From: Clostridiales bacterium
GTDB taxonomy: Bacteria > Bacillota > Clostridia > Christensenellales > UBA1242
Assembly: GCA_918292005.1 (NCBI GenBank)
Contig: CAKJZJ010000016.1
Location: 1 to 64,000 of the forward strand
DNA length: 64,000 bases
Direction: 5' to 3'
Both the position numbers and the translations under genes were made by a program. Position 1 is the first letter of the stretch; every line of letters starts with the position of its first letter. This document shows positions 19,712-28,762 of the stretch, piece after piece. A model generated the notes under the pieces. That model did no database searches. It was not told the DNA's origin and saw only the letters and a list, made by a program, of their open reading frames with translations.

Positions 19712-19768
19712 AAAAAACGACATTTGTGCCTAAAGTACCCCCAAAATCACCACTTTTTGTCGTTTTTT
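19712..19768 (-). promoter_or_regulatory. Hairpin with U run ahead of the YwaF-ABC operon
   Basis: An 11-base stem (six A then CGACA, paired with TGTCG then six T) encloses a G-rich loop. It lies between the terminator of the upstream gene and the operon start at 19642, with a T run on both sides. It could be a second terminator or a leader attenuator. Confidence 0.45.
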
Positions 19769-19824
19769 TATGGATTTTGCACATTTGTACACTATTATTG
19801 TCTATATTTGTCACAATTTTTATA

Positions 19825-19849
19825 CAAAAAAAGCACCCTACTGGGTGCT
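19825..19849 (-). terminator. Terminator
   Basis: Stem AGCACCC/GGGTGCT with a TACT loop is followed on the minus strand by a U run, directly after the stop at 19853. Confidence 0.85.
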
Positions 19850-19852
19850 ATT

Positions 19853-20368
19853 CTACATAATATTTTCATGATCTAATTCTACATAATGTATATGTGCAGG
19901 TGTTTGGGCATTTCTGGTAGGATGAGCATGTTCACCATAATGTTTGGATATATCATAAGGTGGCTCTACAGGTAATTGCACATGCTCGGCATAGTGTTTA
20001 TCTATACTCATACTTGGAGTAGGTTTTGTCTCATTGTACTCAGGATAATGACTAAATTTATTCTGCACATACTCCTGAGTTTTAGTCTTTTTTTGCGATT
20101 CGCCAGTGTAGTCTGGCAGGTCGGTCCATATAGCAAAAATCCTGTCTATACTCCATTTGCCACTATAGAATAATTCCACTGCATTATTAAATGCTTTTAC
20201 CAGTCTATCTTGTGGTAAAGATGCATGCATAAATATGGCTTCGCTATCCACCATATTGAATTCGCGCAATGTCTGTACATCCAGTGTAGGTAGGCTCATT
20301 TTACCCATCAAAGGTATGATGACATCACGTAATTGTTCGTCACTCCATCTACTATAAAAATTTAACAT
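19853..20368 (-). CDS. Hypothetical protein with His-Tyr repeats
   Basis: This 171-residue soluble protein is not recognised. The Met at 20368 is preferred to the frame's earlier Met codons because GGGGGA lies eight bases before it. The first ~85 residues look globular and helical (SRWSDEQLRDVIIPLM, RIFAIWTDLPDYTG). The C-terminal half is Pro/His/Tyr-rich with three related units: DKHYAEHVQ, SKHYGEHAHP and IHYVELDH. Such His-rich units could bind metal, but that is speculation. It has its own promoter and terminator. The TTGACA-16-TATACT promoter and G-rich ribosome binding site match several other unknown genes in this window. Confidence 0.6.
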   Translation of the reverse strand: MLNFYSRWSDEQLRDVIIPLMGKMSLPTLDVQTLREFNMVDSEAIFMHASLPQDRLVKAFNNAVELFYSGKWSIDRIFAIWTDLPDYTGESQKKTKTQEYVQNKFSHYPEYNETKPTPSMSIDKHYAEHVQLPVEPPYDISKHYGEHAHPTRNAQTPAHIHYVELDHENIM

Positions 20369-20403
20369 ATTACATTCCCCCATTCCCATATAAATATTAT
20401 GGT

Positions 20404-20431
20404 AGTATACCATAAAAAATCAATCTGTCAA
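20404..20431 (-). promoter_or_regulatory. Promoter of the His-Tyr repeat gene
   Basis: On the minus strand: TTGACA (20431-20426), 16-base spacer, TATACT (20409-20404). Confidence 0.65.
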
Positions 20432-20445
20432 GGGGATAAACGAAA

Positions 20446-20471
20446 AAAATGACTCGGTATGGAGTCATTTT
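20446..20471 (-). terminator. Terminator of the rpsF-ssb-rpsR operon
   Basis: Stem AAAATGACTC/GAGTCATTTT with a six-base loop and a U run on the minus strand, ten bases after the rpsR stop. Confidence 0.85.
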
Positions 20472-20481
20472 TTACTTTGGA

Positions 20482-20769
20482 TTACTCACCTACATATGGT
20501 AGAAGTGCCATCTCACGTGCACGTTTGATAGCAACAGTGAGAGAACGTTGATGTTCTGCACATGTACCAGTCTGTCTACGTGGAAGAATTTTACCTTTTT
20601 CGGTAATATAACGTTTTAGTTTAGCAACATCTTTGTAGTCTACTTCGGTAGCATGGTCTACACAGAATTGGCAAACTTTTCTTCTAGCAGGCTTTTTATA
20701 TTTCTTAGGAGCAGTTTTTTCTTCTGCAACAGCAGTCTCTACTACTTCCTCTTTTACTTCTTCGCTCAT
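20482..20769 (-). CDS. rpsR: 30S ribosomal protein S18
   Basis: This 95-residue protein of the small-subunit platform binds 16S rRNA together with S6. The first ~24 residues are an acidic Glu/Val/Ala extension. The S18 core has KVCQFCVDH and [10 protein letters not shown], giving three Cys and a His suited to zinc, so it is the C+ form. [12 protein letters not shown] is the conserved C-terminus. It is the last gene of rpsF-ssb-rpsR. A 176-base gap separates it from ssb, longer than usual, and that gap holds a hairpin at 20910-20940. Confidence 0.97.
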   Translation of the reverse strand: MSEEVKEEVVETAVAEEKTAPKKYKKPARRKVCQFCVDHATEVDYKDVAKLKRYITEKGKILPRRQTGTCAEHQRSLTVAIKRAREMALLPYVGE

Positions 20770-20909
20770 ATTATTCTCCTTATATTTTTCGTATGATTTT
20801 TCGTTCGCACAAAAAAACCTTAAACATTAGGTCTATCTACATAGATTATTCGCCACATTCATAATGACACCAGTCACCTAGTAGCATATCTATATAGCAC
20901 CAATGCTTT

Positions 20910-20940
20910 TACCACTTTTTGCCCTACAAAAAGCTGGTAT
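20910..20940 (-). promoter_or_regulatory. Hairpin between ssb and rpsR
   Basis: Just after the ssb stop the minus strand can pair TACCAGCTTTTT with AAAAAGTGGTA around a seven-base loop, with one bulge. There is no U run, so it is not an obvious terminator. RNA processing or S18 regulation is possible. Confidence 0.35.
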
Positions 20941-20945
20941 TTCAA

Positions 20946-21341
20946 TTAGAATGGAAGACCGTCATCGTCAATAGGTTGCAATTTTGATACTTCGCTAGTC
21001 TCTACTTTCTCAGCATCTTCTGCATTCTTGGTAGATAGGAATTCTACTTCTTCTGCAACTATCTCGGTTACATATCTCTTTGAGCCGTCAGTAGCGTCAT
21101 AAGATCTAGTCTGGATATTACCAACGATACCTACCTTACTGCCTTTTTTCAAGAACTTATGGCAATTCTCACCTAGATTTCTCCATACTACGATATTGAG
21201 AAAATCTGTCTCTCTAGAGCCATCTGCACTAGCATATCTACGGCTAACTGCTATAGAAAATCTACATACTGCTACACCATTACTGGTAGTAGTCAATTCT
21301 GGATCTTTGGTAAGATTACCAACTAAAATACATTTATTCAT
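20946..21341 (-). CDS. ssb: Single-stranded DNA-binding protein
   Basis: This 131-residue OB-fold protein coats single-stranded DNA during replication, recombination and repair. It starts NKCILVGNLTKDPEL with GVAVCRFSIAVSR and WRNLGENCHKFLKKG, all typical. The C-terminal acidic tip, DDDGLPF, is the docking site for partner proteins. The linker is short, so the protein is shorter than many SSBs. Placement between rpsF and rpsR is the standard arrangement. Confidence 0.97.
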   Translation of the reverse strand: MNKCILVGNLTKDPELTTTSNGVAVCRFSIAVSRRYASADGSRETDFLNIVVWRNLGENCHKFLKKGSKVGIVGNIQTRSYDATDGSKRYVTEIVAEEVEFLSTKNAEDAEKVETSEVSKLQPIDDDGLPF

Positions 21342-21374
21342 AAATCTTTCTCCTTATACCTAAACATCTAGGAA

Positions 21375-21668
21375 TTAATTTTTCCTTAGGCACATAGTCC
21401 TAAGAACTTTCTCGTCAATTCTCATTAGGTCAACAACATTCTTGGCTGTCTCTGCAGTAGCCTCGAAATTGTATAGCACATAGTATCCTTCACTCTTGTA
21501 GTTGATAGGGTATGCTAGTTTTTTGAGTCCCCAAGGATTAGCCCTATTCACACTCTCAACTTTGCCACCATTCTTCTCCATGAGTTTCTGGTACTTGTCT
21601 ACGATTGCATCTTTCTGCTCGTCGGTAAGAGTAGCAGAATAGATAGTGAGCATTTCGTACTTGTTCAT
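21375..21668 (-). CDS. rpsF: 30S ribosomal protein S6
   Basis: This 97-residue ribosomal platform protein partners S18. It has YEMLTIYSATLTDEQ at the N-terminus and the WGLKKLAYPINYKSEGYYVLYNF core typical of S6. The start has AGAGGAGG upstream. It is the first gene of rpsF-ssb-rpsR and is served by the promoter at 21748-21776. I could not confirm an S6:S18-binding leader motif in the ~75-base leader. Confidence 0.97.
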   Translation of the reverse strand: MNKYEMLTIYSATLTDEQKDAIVDKYQKLMEKNGGKVESVNRANPWGLKKLAYPINYKSEGYYVLYNFEATAETAKNVVDLMRIDEKVLRTMCLRKN

Positions 21669-21747
21669 ATTTTACCTCCTCTGGTCTAAATTTGATTAGG
21701 CTTTGATTTACACAAAGCAGTAGTAAAATAAATTTTTTACCTGTGGT

Positions 21748-21776
21748 ATTGTAACACAATAATCTCATAATTGCAA
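21748..21776 (-). promoter_or_regulatory. Promoter of rpsF-ssb-rpsR
   Basis: On the minus strand: TTGCAA (21776-21771), 17-base spacer, TACAAT (21753-21748). It lies about 80 bases before the rpsF start. Confidence 0.7.
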
Positions 21777-21879
21777 GTATAATTTTTAAACTATATATTT
21801 TTATTTATATATAGTCGCATATACGGACACATGCATAAAGGTGGTGCAATCACACACAATACTTTTACATAGGTGAATT

Positions 21880-23340
21880 ATGAGAAAAAATTTACAGCAG
21901 AGTATTCGCTCAATCAAAAAAACGCTGGGCGACTCAAAAGAACTAATCGTAAAAAAAATATCTAACAAAAAAAATATGGCGATAGTATATATGCTAGGAC
22001 TCACAGACACGACTGCCCTATCCAAATTCGTCATATCTCCCCTGCAACAATCGACATCAAAAGATGTAAATATAGACACCCTGCAGAGCAGTATAATAGG
22101 CCTCAGCGAGACCACCACAGAAAGTGTTGAACAAAAAGTAATTGATGCCATTCTGAAAGGTAAAGGTGTACTGCTCATAGATGGAGAAAGCCAGGCTATA
22201 ATATTAGCCACAGATAAATACAAAGAACGTGGTATAGAAGAACCACCCACTTCGGCTGTACTGAAAGGTCCTAGAAGTGGATTTGTCGAGAACCTAAAAA
22301 CCAATCTATCTATCCTACGCAAAATACTAGCTACACCCAGTCTACGTACCATATCTATGACGGTAGGTAAACACACCAGCACCAGTATAATCATCGCATA
22401 CATAGATGGGATTGCAAACAATAAAGTGGTAGATAATGTCAAAAAGCGTATAGAAAATATCAATATAGATGGGGTTATTGACAGCCACTACATTGCAGGA
22501 TTTTTAGAAGAAAAACCGAATAGTATTTTTAAACAAGTGGGAGATAGCGAAAAACCCGACGTGGTTGCAGCCAAAATATTGGAAGGTAGAGTGTGTATAA
22601 TAGTGGACGGCTCGCCCATAATTCTCACTGTACCATTTGTATATCTAGAAGACTTTCAATCGGGTGATGACTACTATGGCGACCATGCTAGAGCCACATT
22701 CCTTAGGTGGCTCAGACTAGCCAGCATATTCATTACCATTCTCACCCCGGCATTGTATATCGCAGTCGTCTTGCATCATTACAAAGCCATCCCACTGAAA
22801 TTTCTCATCACAATCATTAATACTACCAAAGGTCTACCTCTCACACCATTTGCCGAAATATTATTCGTGCTAATACTATTTGAGATACTATATGAAGCAA
22901 GTCTCCGTATGCCCAAATATCTGGGACTAGCACTATCCATAGTGGGAGCGCTCATTCTAGGCGACACTGCTGTCAAGGCTGGACTAATATCCCCACCTGC
23001 CGTCATGATAGTGGCTGTGTCTGGTTTATCTATATATTGCATACCCGACCAGGCTGCACAATTAAATATACTCCGACTACTATTCACATTCGCTGGTGGT
23101 ATGCTAGGATTTTTCGGCATAACAATTACACTACTTTTTGTGGTGGTGTATTTGTGCGATTTCGACTCTTACGGCTCGCCATATTTTGCACCCATAGCAC
23201 CATTCATCAATAATGATATAAAAGACTTTATATACAAAACAGACATAGTCAATATGAAATACAGACCAAAGTCTATAGCCAATAATCGCCGAAACCTAAA
23301 GCGTCAAGGAGAGCATAATGGAAAAAACAATATCCACTAA
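21880..23340 (+). CDS. Spore germination protein, GerA family (A subunit)
   Basis: This 486-residue subunit of a germinant receptor sits in the inner spore membrane. The N-terminal ~240 residues are soluble and include the family block EEPPTSAVLKGPRSGF. Membrane segments follow from about 285 to 440, with NTTKGLPLTPFAEILFV and a C-terminal basic tail. A subunits with B and C subunits detect small nutrients and start spore germination. AGGTG precedes the start. Its last 23 bases overlap the B gene, so translation is coupled. Expression in the forespore (sigma G) is expected from the family; I could not fix a convincing sigma G promoter. Confidence 0.93.
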   Translation: MRKNLQQSIRSIKKTLGDSKELIVKKISNKKNMAIVYMLGLTDTTALSKFVISPLQQSTSKDVNIDTLQSSIIGLSETTTESVEQKVIDAILKGKGVLLIDGESQAIILATDKYKERGIEEPPTSAVLKGPRSGFVENLKTNLSILRKILATPSLRTISMTVGKHTSTSIIIAYIDGIANNKVVDNVKKRIENINIDGVIDSHYIAGFLEEKPNSIFKQVGDSEKPDVVAAKILEGRVCIIVDGSPIILTVPFVYLEDFQSGDDYYGDHARATFLRWLRLASIFITILTPALYIAVVLHHYKAIPLKFLITIINTTKGLPLTPFAEILFVLILFEILYEASLRMPKYLGLALSIVGALILGDTAVKAGLISPPAVMIVAVSGLSIYCIPDQAAQLNILRLLFTFAGGMLGFFGITITLLFVVVYLCDFDSYGSPYFAPIAPFINNDIKDFIYKTDIVNMKYRPKSIANNRRNLKRQGEHNGKNNIH

Positions 23341-24454
23341 TCAGACTGGGCTAATGCTAGCAATATTCACCATAGCCCTGAAACTATCTGCACTGCCTGC
23401 CATAGCCTATTCACTATCTGGTGCGAGTAGTTATGTAACTATCGCTATTGCACTTGCCCTAGACCTAATAGGCACTATTATCATTCTGAAATTACTTACC
23501 AAATTACCAAAGGGCATGACATTTTTTGACATTGTATCTCAGACACTATCTCGACCTATAGCCATACTCATATACAGCATTTTACTCATTTACTTTTTAC
23601 TCAAAAGTCTCATCACCCTCCAAGAACTCCACGACTATTATATCGTCACCCTTTTCGAAGACCTAAATCCATACTTTTTCGTCATTACATTATTCCTAAT
23701 AATGCTTTTTATGTGTCAAAAGCCTTTTAGGGCATTGGGTAGGACTCTGGAAGTGTGCTTTTGGCCACTGCTGATTGGTATTACATTTACACTCATTCTA
23801 CCCATTGGGGATATGGAAATCATCAATCTACTACCAGTATGCGAAGATGGTTTTGCGCCCGTACTAAATGGACTGGTACACACATCAATATCTTTCGGAG
23901 ATTTCATAATCCTACTCATATTCATGGGTAGAATATCTTTTGACGAAAAAAAACCTTGCAAAAAGATAATTGTCTATATGCTCTCTGCCATATCCTTTAT
24001 ATTCAATTTTTACATTGTCTTCATTGGTTGTTTCGGCAATACGGCAGTTGGTCAAACTCTAGCACTGGGGGAATTACCTTTGCATAATGCCAATCCCGGC
24101 ACTATAGGCAGGCTGGAATGGATAACCATCATTATATGGACGGTGGTGCTTATTATACAGGCTGGCATTCTAGGCAAATGCTCGTGCGACTGCATAAAGC
24201 AGATATTCCATACAGATAGAGACCTACCACCAGCAATCATAATATCTACAATAATGACTGCACTCCTGCTCATATCTTACCTGCAATTATCCACCATTCT
24301 CCATATAGGCACTACCACCGTGGTATCTATAGTCTGTTATGGCATACATTGGGGAATACTCATCCTGCTCATCATATCTTACATTATCCTAAAGAATAAA
24401 AATAAAAAGACTTACAGTGTGCCACATAGCATGCCAGTCAAGGAGCATAGATAG
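23318..24454 (+). CDS. Spore germination permease, GerAB/GerKB family (B subunit)
   Basis: This 378-residue protein has about ten membrane helices and belongs to the APC-like GerAB family, the subunit that binds the germinant. The TNQTGLMLAIF N-terminus and LPKGMTFFDIV region are typical. AAGGAG lies before the start inside the end of the A gene. It is directly followed by the C gene with no gap. The germinant cannot be told from sequence. Confidence 0.92.
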   Translation: MEKTISTNQTGLMLAIFTIALKLSALPAIAYSLSGASSYVTIAIALALDLIGTIIILKLLTKLPKGMTFFDIVSQTLSRPIAILIYSILLIYFLLKSLITLQELHDYYIVTLFEDLNPYFFVITLFLIMLFMCQKPFRALGRTLEVCFWPLLIGITFTLILPIGDMEIINLLPVCEDGFAPVLNGLVHTSISFGDFIILLIFMGRISFDEKKPCKKIIVYMLSAISFIFNFYIVFIGCFGNTAVGQTLALGELPLHNANPGTIGRLEWITIIIWTVVLIIQAGILGKCSCDCIKQIFHTDRDLPPAIIISTIMTALLLISYLQLSTILHIGTTTVVSIVCYGIHWGILILLIISYIILKNKNKKTYSVPHSMPVKEHR

Positions 24455-25672
24455 ATGGGAAATTTAATCAAACGAATGAGCCGAAACAAATATTTCTACA
24501 TCTTCGCCGTACTCATAATTATCATGTTTCCTAGCACTTTATACATGCAGTCGGATAAAGATAAAACAATAGTGGTAACCACTCTAGGCATAGACTATGG
24601 CGACGATGGATACGAAATAACCACTCTGGCAATAACTCCCCTAGGTGGTCAGGATACAAATGTAAATCTAGAGATATTCACAGGCTCTGGAGAGACGATA
24701 GCCGAGGCTCTAGAAAATATATCCAATAATACTGGCAAAGATGTGGGACTAGCACACTGCGATTGCATCATACTATCTATAGATATTATGGATAAAAATA
24801 TTGCCCATGCTCTAGACTATTTCACTAGGACTAGCAATCTAACCACCAATGCTACTCTGGTGGCGACTGATGGCAAATCAAAAGACCTAATAGAAGCCAC
24901 CAAATCTAGCCACGACCTACTCAATCTGAGTGTAAAAAATATAGTCATATATCAGGAAGGAAAAAGTGTACTAAACAATGTAAATATAGAGAAATTTTAT
25001 CGTAATTACCTATCACATAGTTCGACCTTCTATATACCCGTGCTTTCGACAGAAGAATCGGACGACCAGGGCAGTAGCCCGGGTGGAGAATCGGGTGGTA
25101 GCAGTGACTCCCAATCGCAGAAAAAAATACAGAATAATAATCGCATAATTATCCTAAAAAATGGAGTGTACACTGCCGACCTAGACGACAAAGAAAAGAT
25201 GATATATAATATTATCTCTAGTGATGCAAAACAACTAGAAATCACACTAGACAATGTAAATGATGAGTATGTAACCAATAGCACCGAAGTATTCCAGCAG
25301 ACCGACAAATTTATAATCCCGTGGTACTCCATAGAGAATGGCAGACCGGTGGTAACATATCATGTATGGCTCTCCATGATGATAGATGAAATAGAGAGTG
25401 TGGAAAATCACTCTGCCATAGCCATTAGTGGAATAATCAAATATCTAACGCCCACAGCCGAAAAGCTCATTAGAGAAAAGATAGATAGCGCACTATCATC
25501 TACCATAGATAGTATGCGTGCAAAAAAAATAGACATTATGCGTCTATATGAGCATTTCAATGCCTATCATCATAGCAAATGGCGCAAATATCTATCCACC
25601 CTGACAGATGAAAGTGAGTATCTAGATGGTATAGATATTCGCATAGATTTACACCTGAATTACGTAGTATAA
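24455..25672 (+). CDS. Spore germination protein, GerC family, lacking lipobox
   Basis: This 405-residue C subunit lies on the outer face of the inner spore membrane. After the N-terminal hydrophobic segment (about 12-31) comes VVTTLGIDYGDDGYEITTLAI, the usual first block of Ger(x)C proteins. The Cys of the lipobox that normally precedes it is absent (FPSTLYMQSDKDK). The protein is probably held by an uncleaved helix instead of a lipid. A Ser/Gly-rich insert lies near residues 200-220. The C-terminal three-layer domain is present. It is the last gene of the operon and ends in a terminator. Confidence 0.9.
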   Translation: MGNLIKRMSRNKYFYIFAVLIIIMFPSTLYMQSDKDKTIVVTTLGIDYGDDGYEITTLAITPLGGQDTNVNLEIFTGSGETIAEALENISNNTGKDVGLAHCDCIILSIDIMDKNIAHALDYFTRTSNLTTNATLVATDGKSKDLIEATKSSHDLLNLSVKNIVIYQEGKSVLNNVNIEKFYRNYLSHSSTFYIPVLSTEESDDQGSSPGGESGGSSDSQSQKKIQNNNRIIILKNGVYTADLDDKEKMIYNIISSDAKQLEITLDNVNDEYVTNSTEVFQQTDKFIIPWYSIENGRPVVTYHVWLSMMIDEIESVENHSAIAISGIIKYLTPTAEKLIREKIDSALSSTIDSMRAKKIDIMRLYEHFNAYHHSKWRKYLSTLTDESEYLDGIDIRIDLHLNYVV

Positions 25673-25698
25673 AAAAATAGCCATTGTGGCTATTTTTT
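25672..25698. terminator. Bidirectional terminator (gerC / gmhA)
   Basis: Stem AAAAAATAGCCA/TGGCTATTTTTT around a three-base loop, between convergent genes. Confidence 0.85.
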
Positions 25699-25706
25699 GC
25701 TTTTAT

Positions 25707-26354
25707 TTACATATCAAACATTTCACATTCTACACATAGGCATAATTGATGATAGATAGGTAGATGCCATTCTTGTACTTTATATGTAATATTGCTATGT
25801 GCATTTAGTAGTACATCGGATATCTCTTTCATCTTACCACCGGTCTCGCCTGTAAGAGATATTACCTTCATACCTTTTGCTTTGGCAATTTTTTCTGCCA
25901 AAAGAACATTTTTGGAATTACCACTGGTAGATATTCCGATGATTACATCACCAGCATCTCCTAGGGCATTTACTAATTGTGCAAAAAGCATAGAATCATT
26001 ACAATCATTCAAGAATGCAGTATTGTATGCACAAAATGATGTCAATGGTATACATTTGATGCCCTGTTGCATATTGTCTGCCATAAAGTCTCCATCTTCA
26101 CCATACATAGATACTAGTTTTTTTCTAAAATCATCATCTATAGGTCTTTTGAGAGTGAAGGATTTGAGCAGTTCGCCTGCTATATGCTCGCTATCTGCTG
26201 CACTACCACCATTACCACAAACCAATATTTTGTGATTGTTTTTTGCACATTCAGCTAATATTTCTATAGCTTTTAGTAGGGCGTCTTTCATATACTCGAA
26301 TTCTGGTTTTTCTTTGATAAAATTTTCTATATGCATTTGGGTTGCTTGTTTCAT
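25707..26354 (-). CDS. gmhA: Sedoheptulose 7-phosphate isomerase (GmhA)
   Basis: This 215-residue SIS-domain enzyme converts sedoheptulose 7-phosphate to D-glycero-D-manno-heptose 7-phosphate. The phosphate loop CGNGGSAADSEHIAGELL, then CNDSMLFAQ and GISTSGNSKNVL, are diagnostic. The C-terminal QEWHLPIYHQLCLCVE supplies further active-site residues. It is slightly longer than the ~195 residues of enteric GmhA. It ends the heptose operon, five bases after the hddC-gmhB fusion, with AAGGAG before its start. Confidence 0.93.
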   Translation of the reverse strand: MKQATQMHIENFIKEKPEFEYMKDALLKAIEILAECAKNNHKILVCGNGGSAADSEHIAGELLKSFTLKRPIDDDFRKKLVSMYGEDGDFMADNMQQGIKCIPLTSFCAYNTAFLNDCNDSMLFAQLVNALGDAGDVIIGISTSGNSKNVLLAEKIAKAKGMKVISLTGETGGKMKEISDVLLNAHSNITYKVQEWHLPIYHQLCLCVECEMFDM

Positions 26355-26359
26355 ATTAT

Positions 26360-27649
26360 TTACTCCTTAATTATATATTTTACTGCTTCTAGCAGATTTT
26401 GACATTCTTTTGTGCAAGGCAATTTCTCTTGCTCTATGAGATTCGATACTACACGTATCTGTGGGATACCAGCATTGATTCCCGTCTGAATATCCACATT
26501 GGAATCTCCTATCATATAGCACTGGCTTAGGTCTATATTGAAATCTTGAGCAGCCTGCTCCAATAGTCCTATTTTAGGCTTTCTACAATTGCACTCTATC
26601 TTTAATTCTTTTACTTCGCCTTCAAAACCACTATGTGGATGGTGTGGACAATAATACACTCCATCTATGTACACCCCAGATTTACCGAGTAGTGTCTCTA
26701 TCTTCGCAAACATCTCATCGACTTGTTCAAATGTGCACTCCCCTCTAGCTATTACCGGCTGATTGGTAATGATTATCGCCAAATACTCGCTACGATTAAT
26801 TAGCCCAATGGCATCGCACACACCATCACAGAGCTCAATATCTTCTACTTTTCTTACAAATCCTTTATACTTATTAATAACGCCATCACGATCTATAAAA
26901 ATTGCTTTTTGCTTGTTTTTTAGGCATTTTTTCTCCACAATCCCACTTGTGAAATCTAGAATACCAGCCTCGTATCTTTCTGGAGTGCCAATATCCTTTA
27001 TGTATTCTGGACTACGATAAGCATACACTCTTTCGCCACTAGATATTAACATTGTGACGAAGTCTTTTTCCATATTCATTTTTTTTACTTCACCTATGTA
27101 GTCTAGTGCTTTATTATTTACAATAAACATTCCAGCATTTACATTGTTTTTGTAATAATAATCTCTAATAGTATTTTTATAGTCAAATTTCAAAACTCTA
27201 TTGTCGCCATCTACCTGCACGATATCACTATCATAAGGATGGAGATTTGGATGGGTAAATAGAGTCATGGTCGAATTTTTGCTTTTATGGTAATCATACA
27301 TTCTGTCTATGTCCACATCGAAAAGCAAATCGCCGGACACTATCAATAAATCTTCTTTTACTTTACCTTTCATGTAAAATAAAGATCCTGCCGAACCCAA
27401 TGGAATATCTTCGATAATGTAGTTTATATTTACGTCCCATTTTTTGCCATCTTTGAAATATTCCATGATCTTCTCAGCTAGATGACCAACTGACATATAT
27501 ATATCGGTGATACCATAATTTTTTAGATTGATGATACATCTCTCTAGTAGTGGCATACCGGCCACATCTATCATAGGCTTAGGTATTTCGTCATTGGTAA
27601 TGCTAGTCAGTCTAGTACCACGACCACCTGCCATTATAAATCCCTGCAT
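26360..27649 (-). CDS. Bifunctional heptose-1-phosphate guanylyltransferase / heptose bisphosphatase
   Basis: This 429-residue fusion covers two steps. Residues ~1-230 are a sugar-nucleotide transferase (AGGRGTRLTSITNDEIPKP, VSGDLLFDVD, KDIGTPERY) of the HddC type, making GDP-heptose from heptose 1-phosphate. Residues ~240-425 are a GmhB-like HAD phosphatase: FIDRDGVINK, IIITNQP, the zinc loop CPHHPHSG...CNCRKPK, and MIGDSNVDIQTG. It removes the 7-phosphate of heptose 1,7-bisphosphate. I chose the Met at 27649, six bases after AGGTGG. A GTG at 27658 is the alternative. hddC and gmhB are commonly separate genes. Confidence 0.9.
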   Translation of the reverse strand: MQGFIMAGGRGTRLTSITNDEIPKPMIDVAGMPLLERCIINLKNYGITDIYMSVGHLAEKIMEYFKDGKKWDVNINYIIEDIPLGSAGSLFYMKGKVKEDLLIVSGDLLFDVDIDRMYDYHKSKNSTMTLFTHPNLHPYDSDIVQVDGDNRVLKFDYKNTIRDYYYKNNVNAGMFIVNNKALDYIGEVKKMNMEKDFVTMLISSGERVYAYRSPEYIKDIGTPERYEAGILDFTSGIVEKKCLKNKQKAIFIDRDGVINKYKGFVRKVEDIELCDGVCDAIGLINRSEYLAIIITNQPVIARGECTFEQVDEMFAKIETLLGKSGVYIDGVYYCPHHPHSGFEGEVKELKIECNCRKPKIGLLEQAAQDFNIDLSQCYMIGDSNVDIQTGINAGIPQIRVVSNLIEQEKLPCTKECQNLLEAVKYIIKE

Positions 27650-27658
27650 ATATTCCAC

Positions 27659-28759
27659 CTACTCTTCAATTATCCAGCTTTCTGCACCATGCTTTGAGAA
27701 AGTTACTGGATATATCTTGCCTGGTAGAGTTTCCATGGCATTGACTAATTTTTGCCTATTCATAGGATTGCAATATAACATTAGGAATCCACCACCACCG
27801 GCACCAGAAACTTTTACTGCTTCTGCACCATTCGACATGGCGAAATTGATAGTTTCTTCCAAGTCTTTATTTGATACAATACTCGAAGTCTTTTTCTTCT
27901 GTTCCCAGCCCTTTCTCAATGCCTCAGCAAAAGCAGGCATATTACCCGTGAGAACATAATCTTTCATGGCATATGCATTCTCTTTGAGAGACTTCATGGC
28001 ATCTATAGTCTGTGTATTCTTTTTTTCTGTCTTATTAATTTGGTCAGATATTATATTTTTTGCTAGTACCAATTGTACATCTGCAGACTTTCTACTTTTG
28101 CCACTATAGTATAAAAGTAATGAACACTCCAATTCATTCACTATATTTTGATTAACTCTCAAAGGATTTACGATAGTATTCGAAACTTTGCCAATCGCGT
28201 CACTATCCTGCCACATGGTCTCATCATTTTTTTTAAATTCCATAAAATTGAAACCACCGAAAACAGACGCATATTGGTCCTGTTTGCCACCGGCAAGATT
28301 TAAATCTATTCTCTCTATCTCGTAGGCAAGTTTGGCCTTTTGATACTCATCTAGACCCAGTGCCAACCATCTATTAAATGCCTCTAGTATTGCCACCACC
28401 ATAGTGGATGACGTACCCAGTCCCGAGCCAATAGGAGCATCATTACTAGTACTCATCTCAAAAGATAGTGGTTTGCCACCATTGTAGTCTTTTACTATTC
28501 TATTATATACACCCCTATGTAGTATTAGATGGTCGCCATCTAGTTTTAATTCCGGAACAGCTTCGGTATCTATACTATTTTTATTGTCATACGAGTGTAT
28601 CTTTATCCTACCATCATTTGTAGGTTTAATTGTACAATATGCATACATTCCAATGGTAACATTTAGTACATTACCACCAAATCTGCTACTATATGATTCT
28701 AGGTCGGTACCACCACCTGCTAGACCTATTCTGAGTGGAGCTCTACTTCTAATTATCAT
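27659..28759 (-). CDS. hddA: D-glycero-alpha-D-manno-heptose 7-phosphate kinase
   Basis: This 366-residue GHMP-family kinase makes heptose 1,7-bisphosphate with the alpha anomer. The sugar motif RAPLRIGLAGGGTDLESY is at the start, the ATP loop PIGSGLGTSSTMVVA is near 108-122, and the C-terminal VSGAGGGGFLMLY completes the site. With GmhA and the fusion protein it completes the route from sedoheptulose 7-phosphate to GDP-D-glycero-alpha-D-manno-heptose. The genes are adjacent without gaps, in the order glycosyltransferase, hddA, fusion, gmhA. Confidence 0.93.
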   Translation of the reverse strand: MIIRSRAPLRIGLAGGGTDLESYSSRFGGNVLNVTIGMYAYCTIKPTNDGRIKIHSYDNKNSIDTEAVPELKLDGDHLILHRGVYNRIVKDYNGGKPLSFEMSTSNDAPIGSGLGTSSTMVVAILEAFNRWLALGLDEYQKAKLAYEIERIDLNLAGGKQDQYASVFGGFNFMEFKKNDETMWQDSDAIGKVSNTIVNPLRVNQNIVNELECSLLLYYSGKSRKSADVQLVLAKNIISDQINKTEKKNTQTIDAMKSLKENAYAMKDYVLTGNMPAFAEALRKGWEQKKKTSSIVSNKDLEETINFAMSNGAEAVKVSGAGGGGFLMLYCNPMNRQKLVNAMETLPGKIYPVTFSKHGAESWIIEE

Positions 28760-28762
28760 AAA

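Noticed and set aside
21801..22463. 220-codon minus-strand frame opposite the GerA-family gene
   Set aside because: It is an antisense shadow of a clearly recognisable germination protein.
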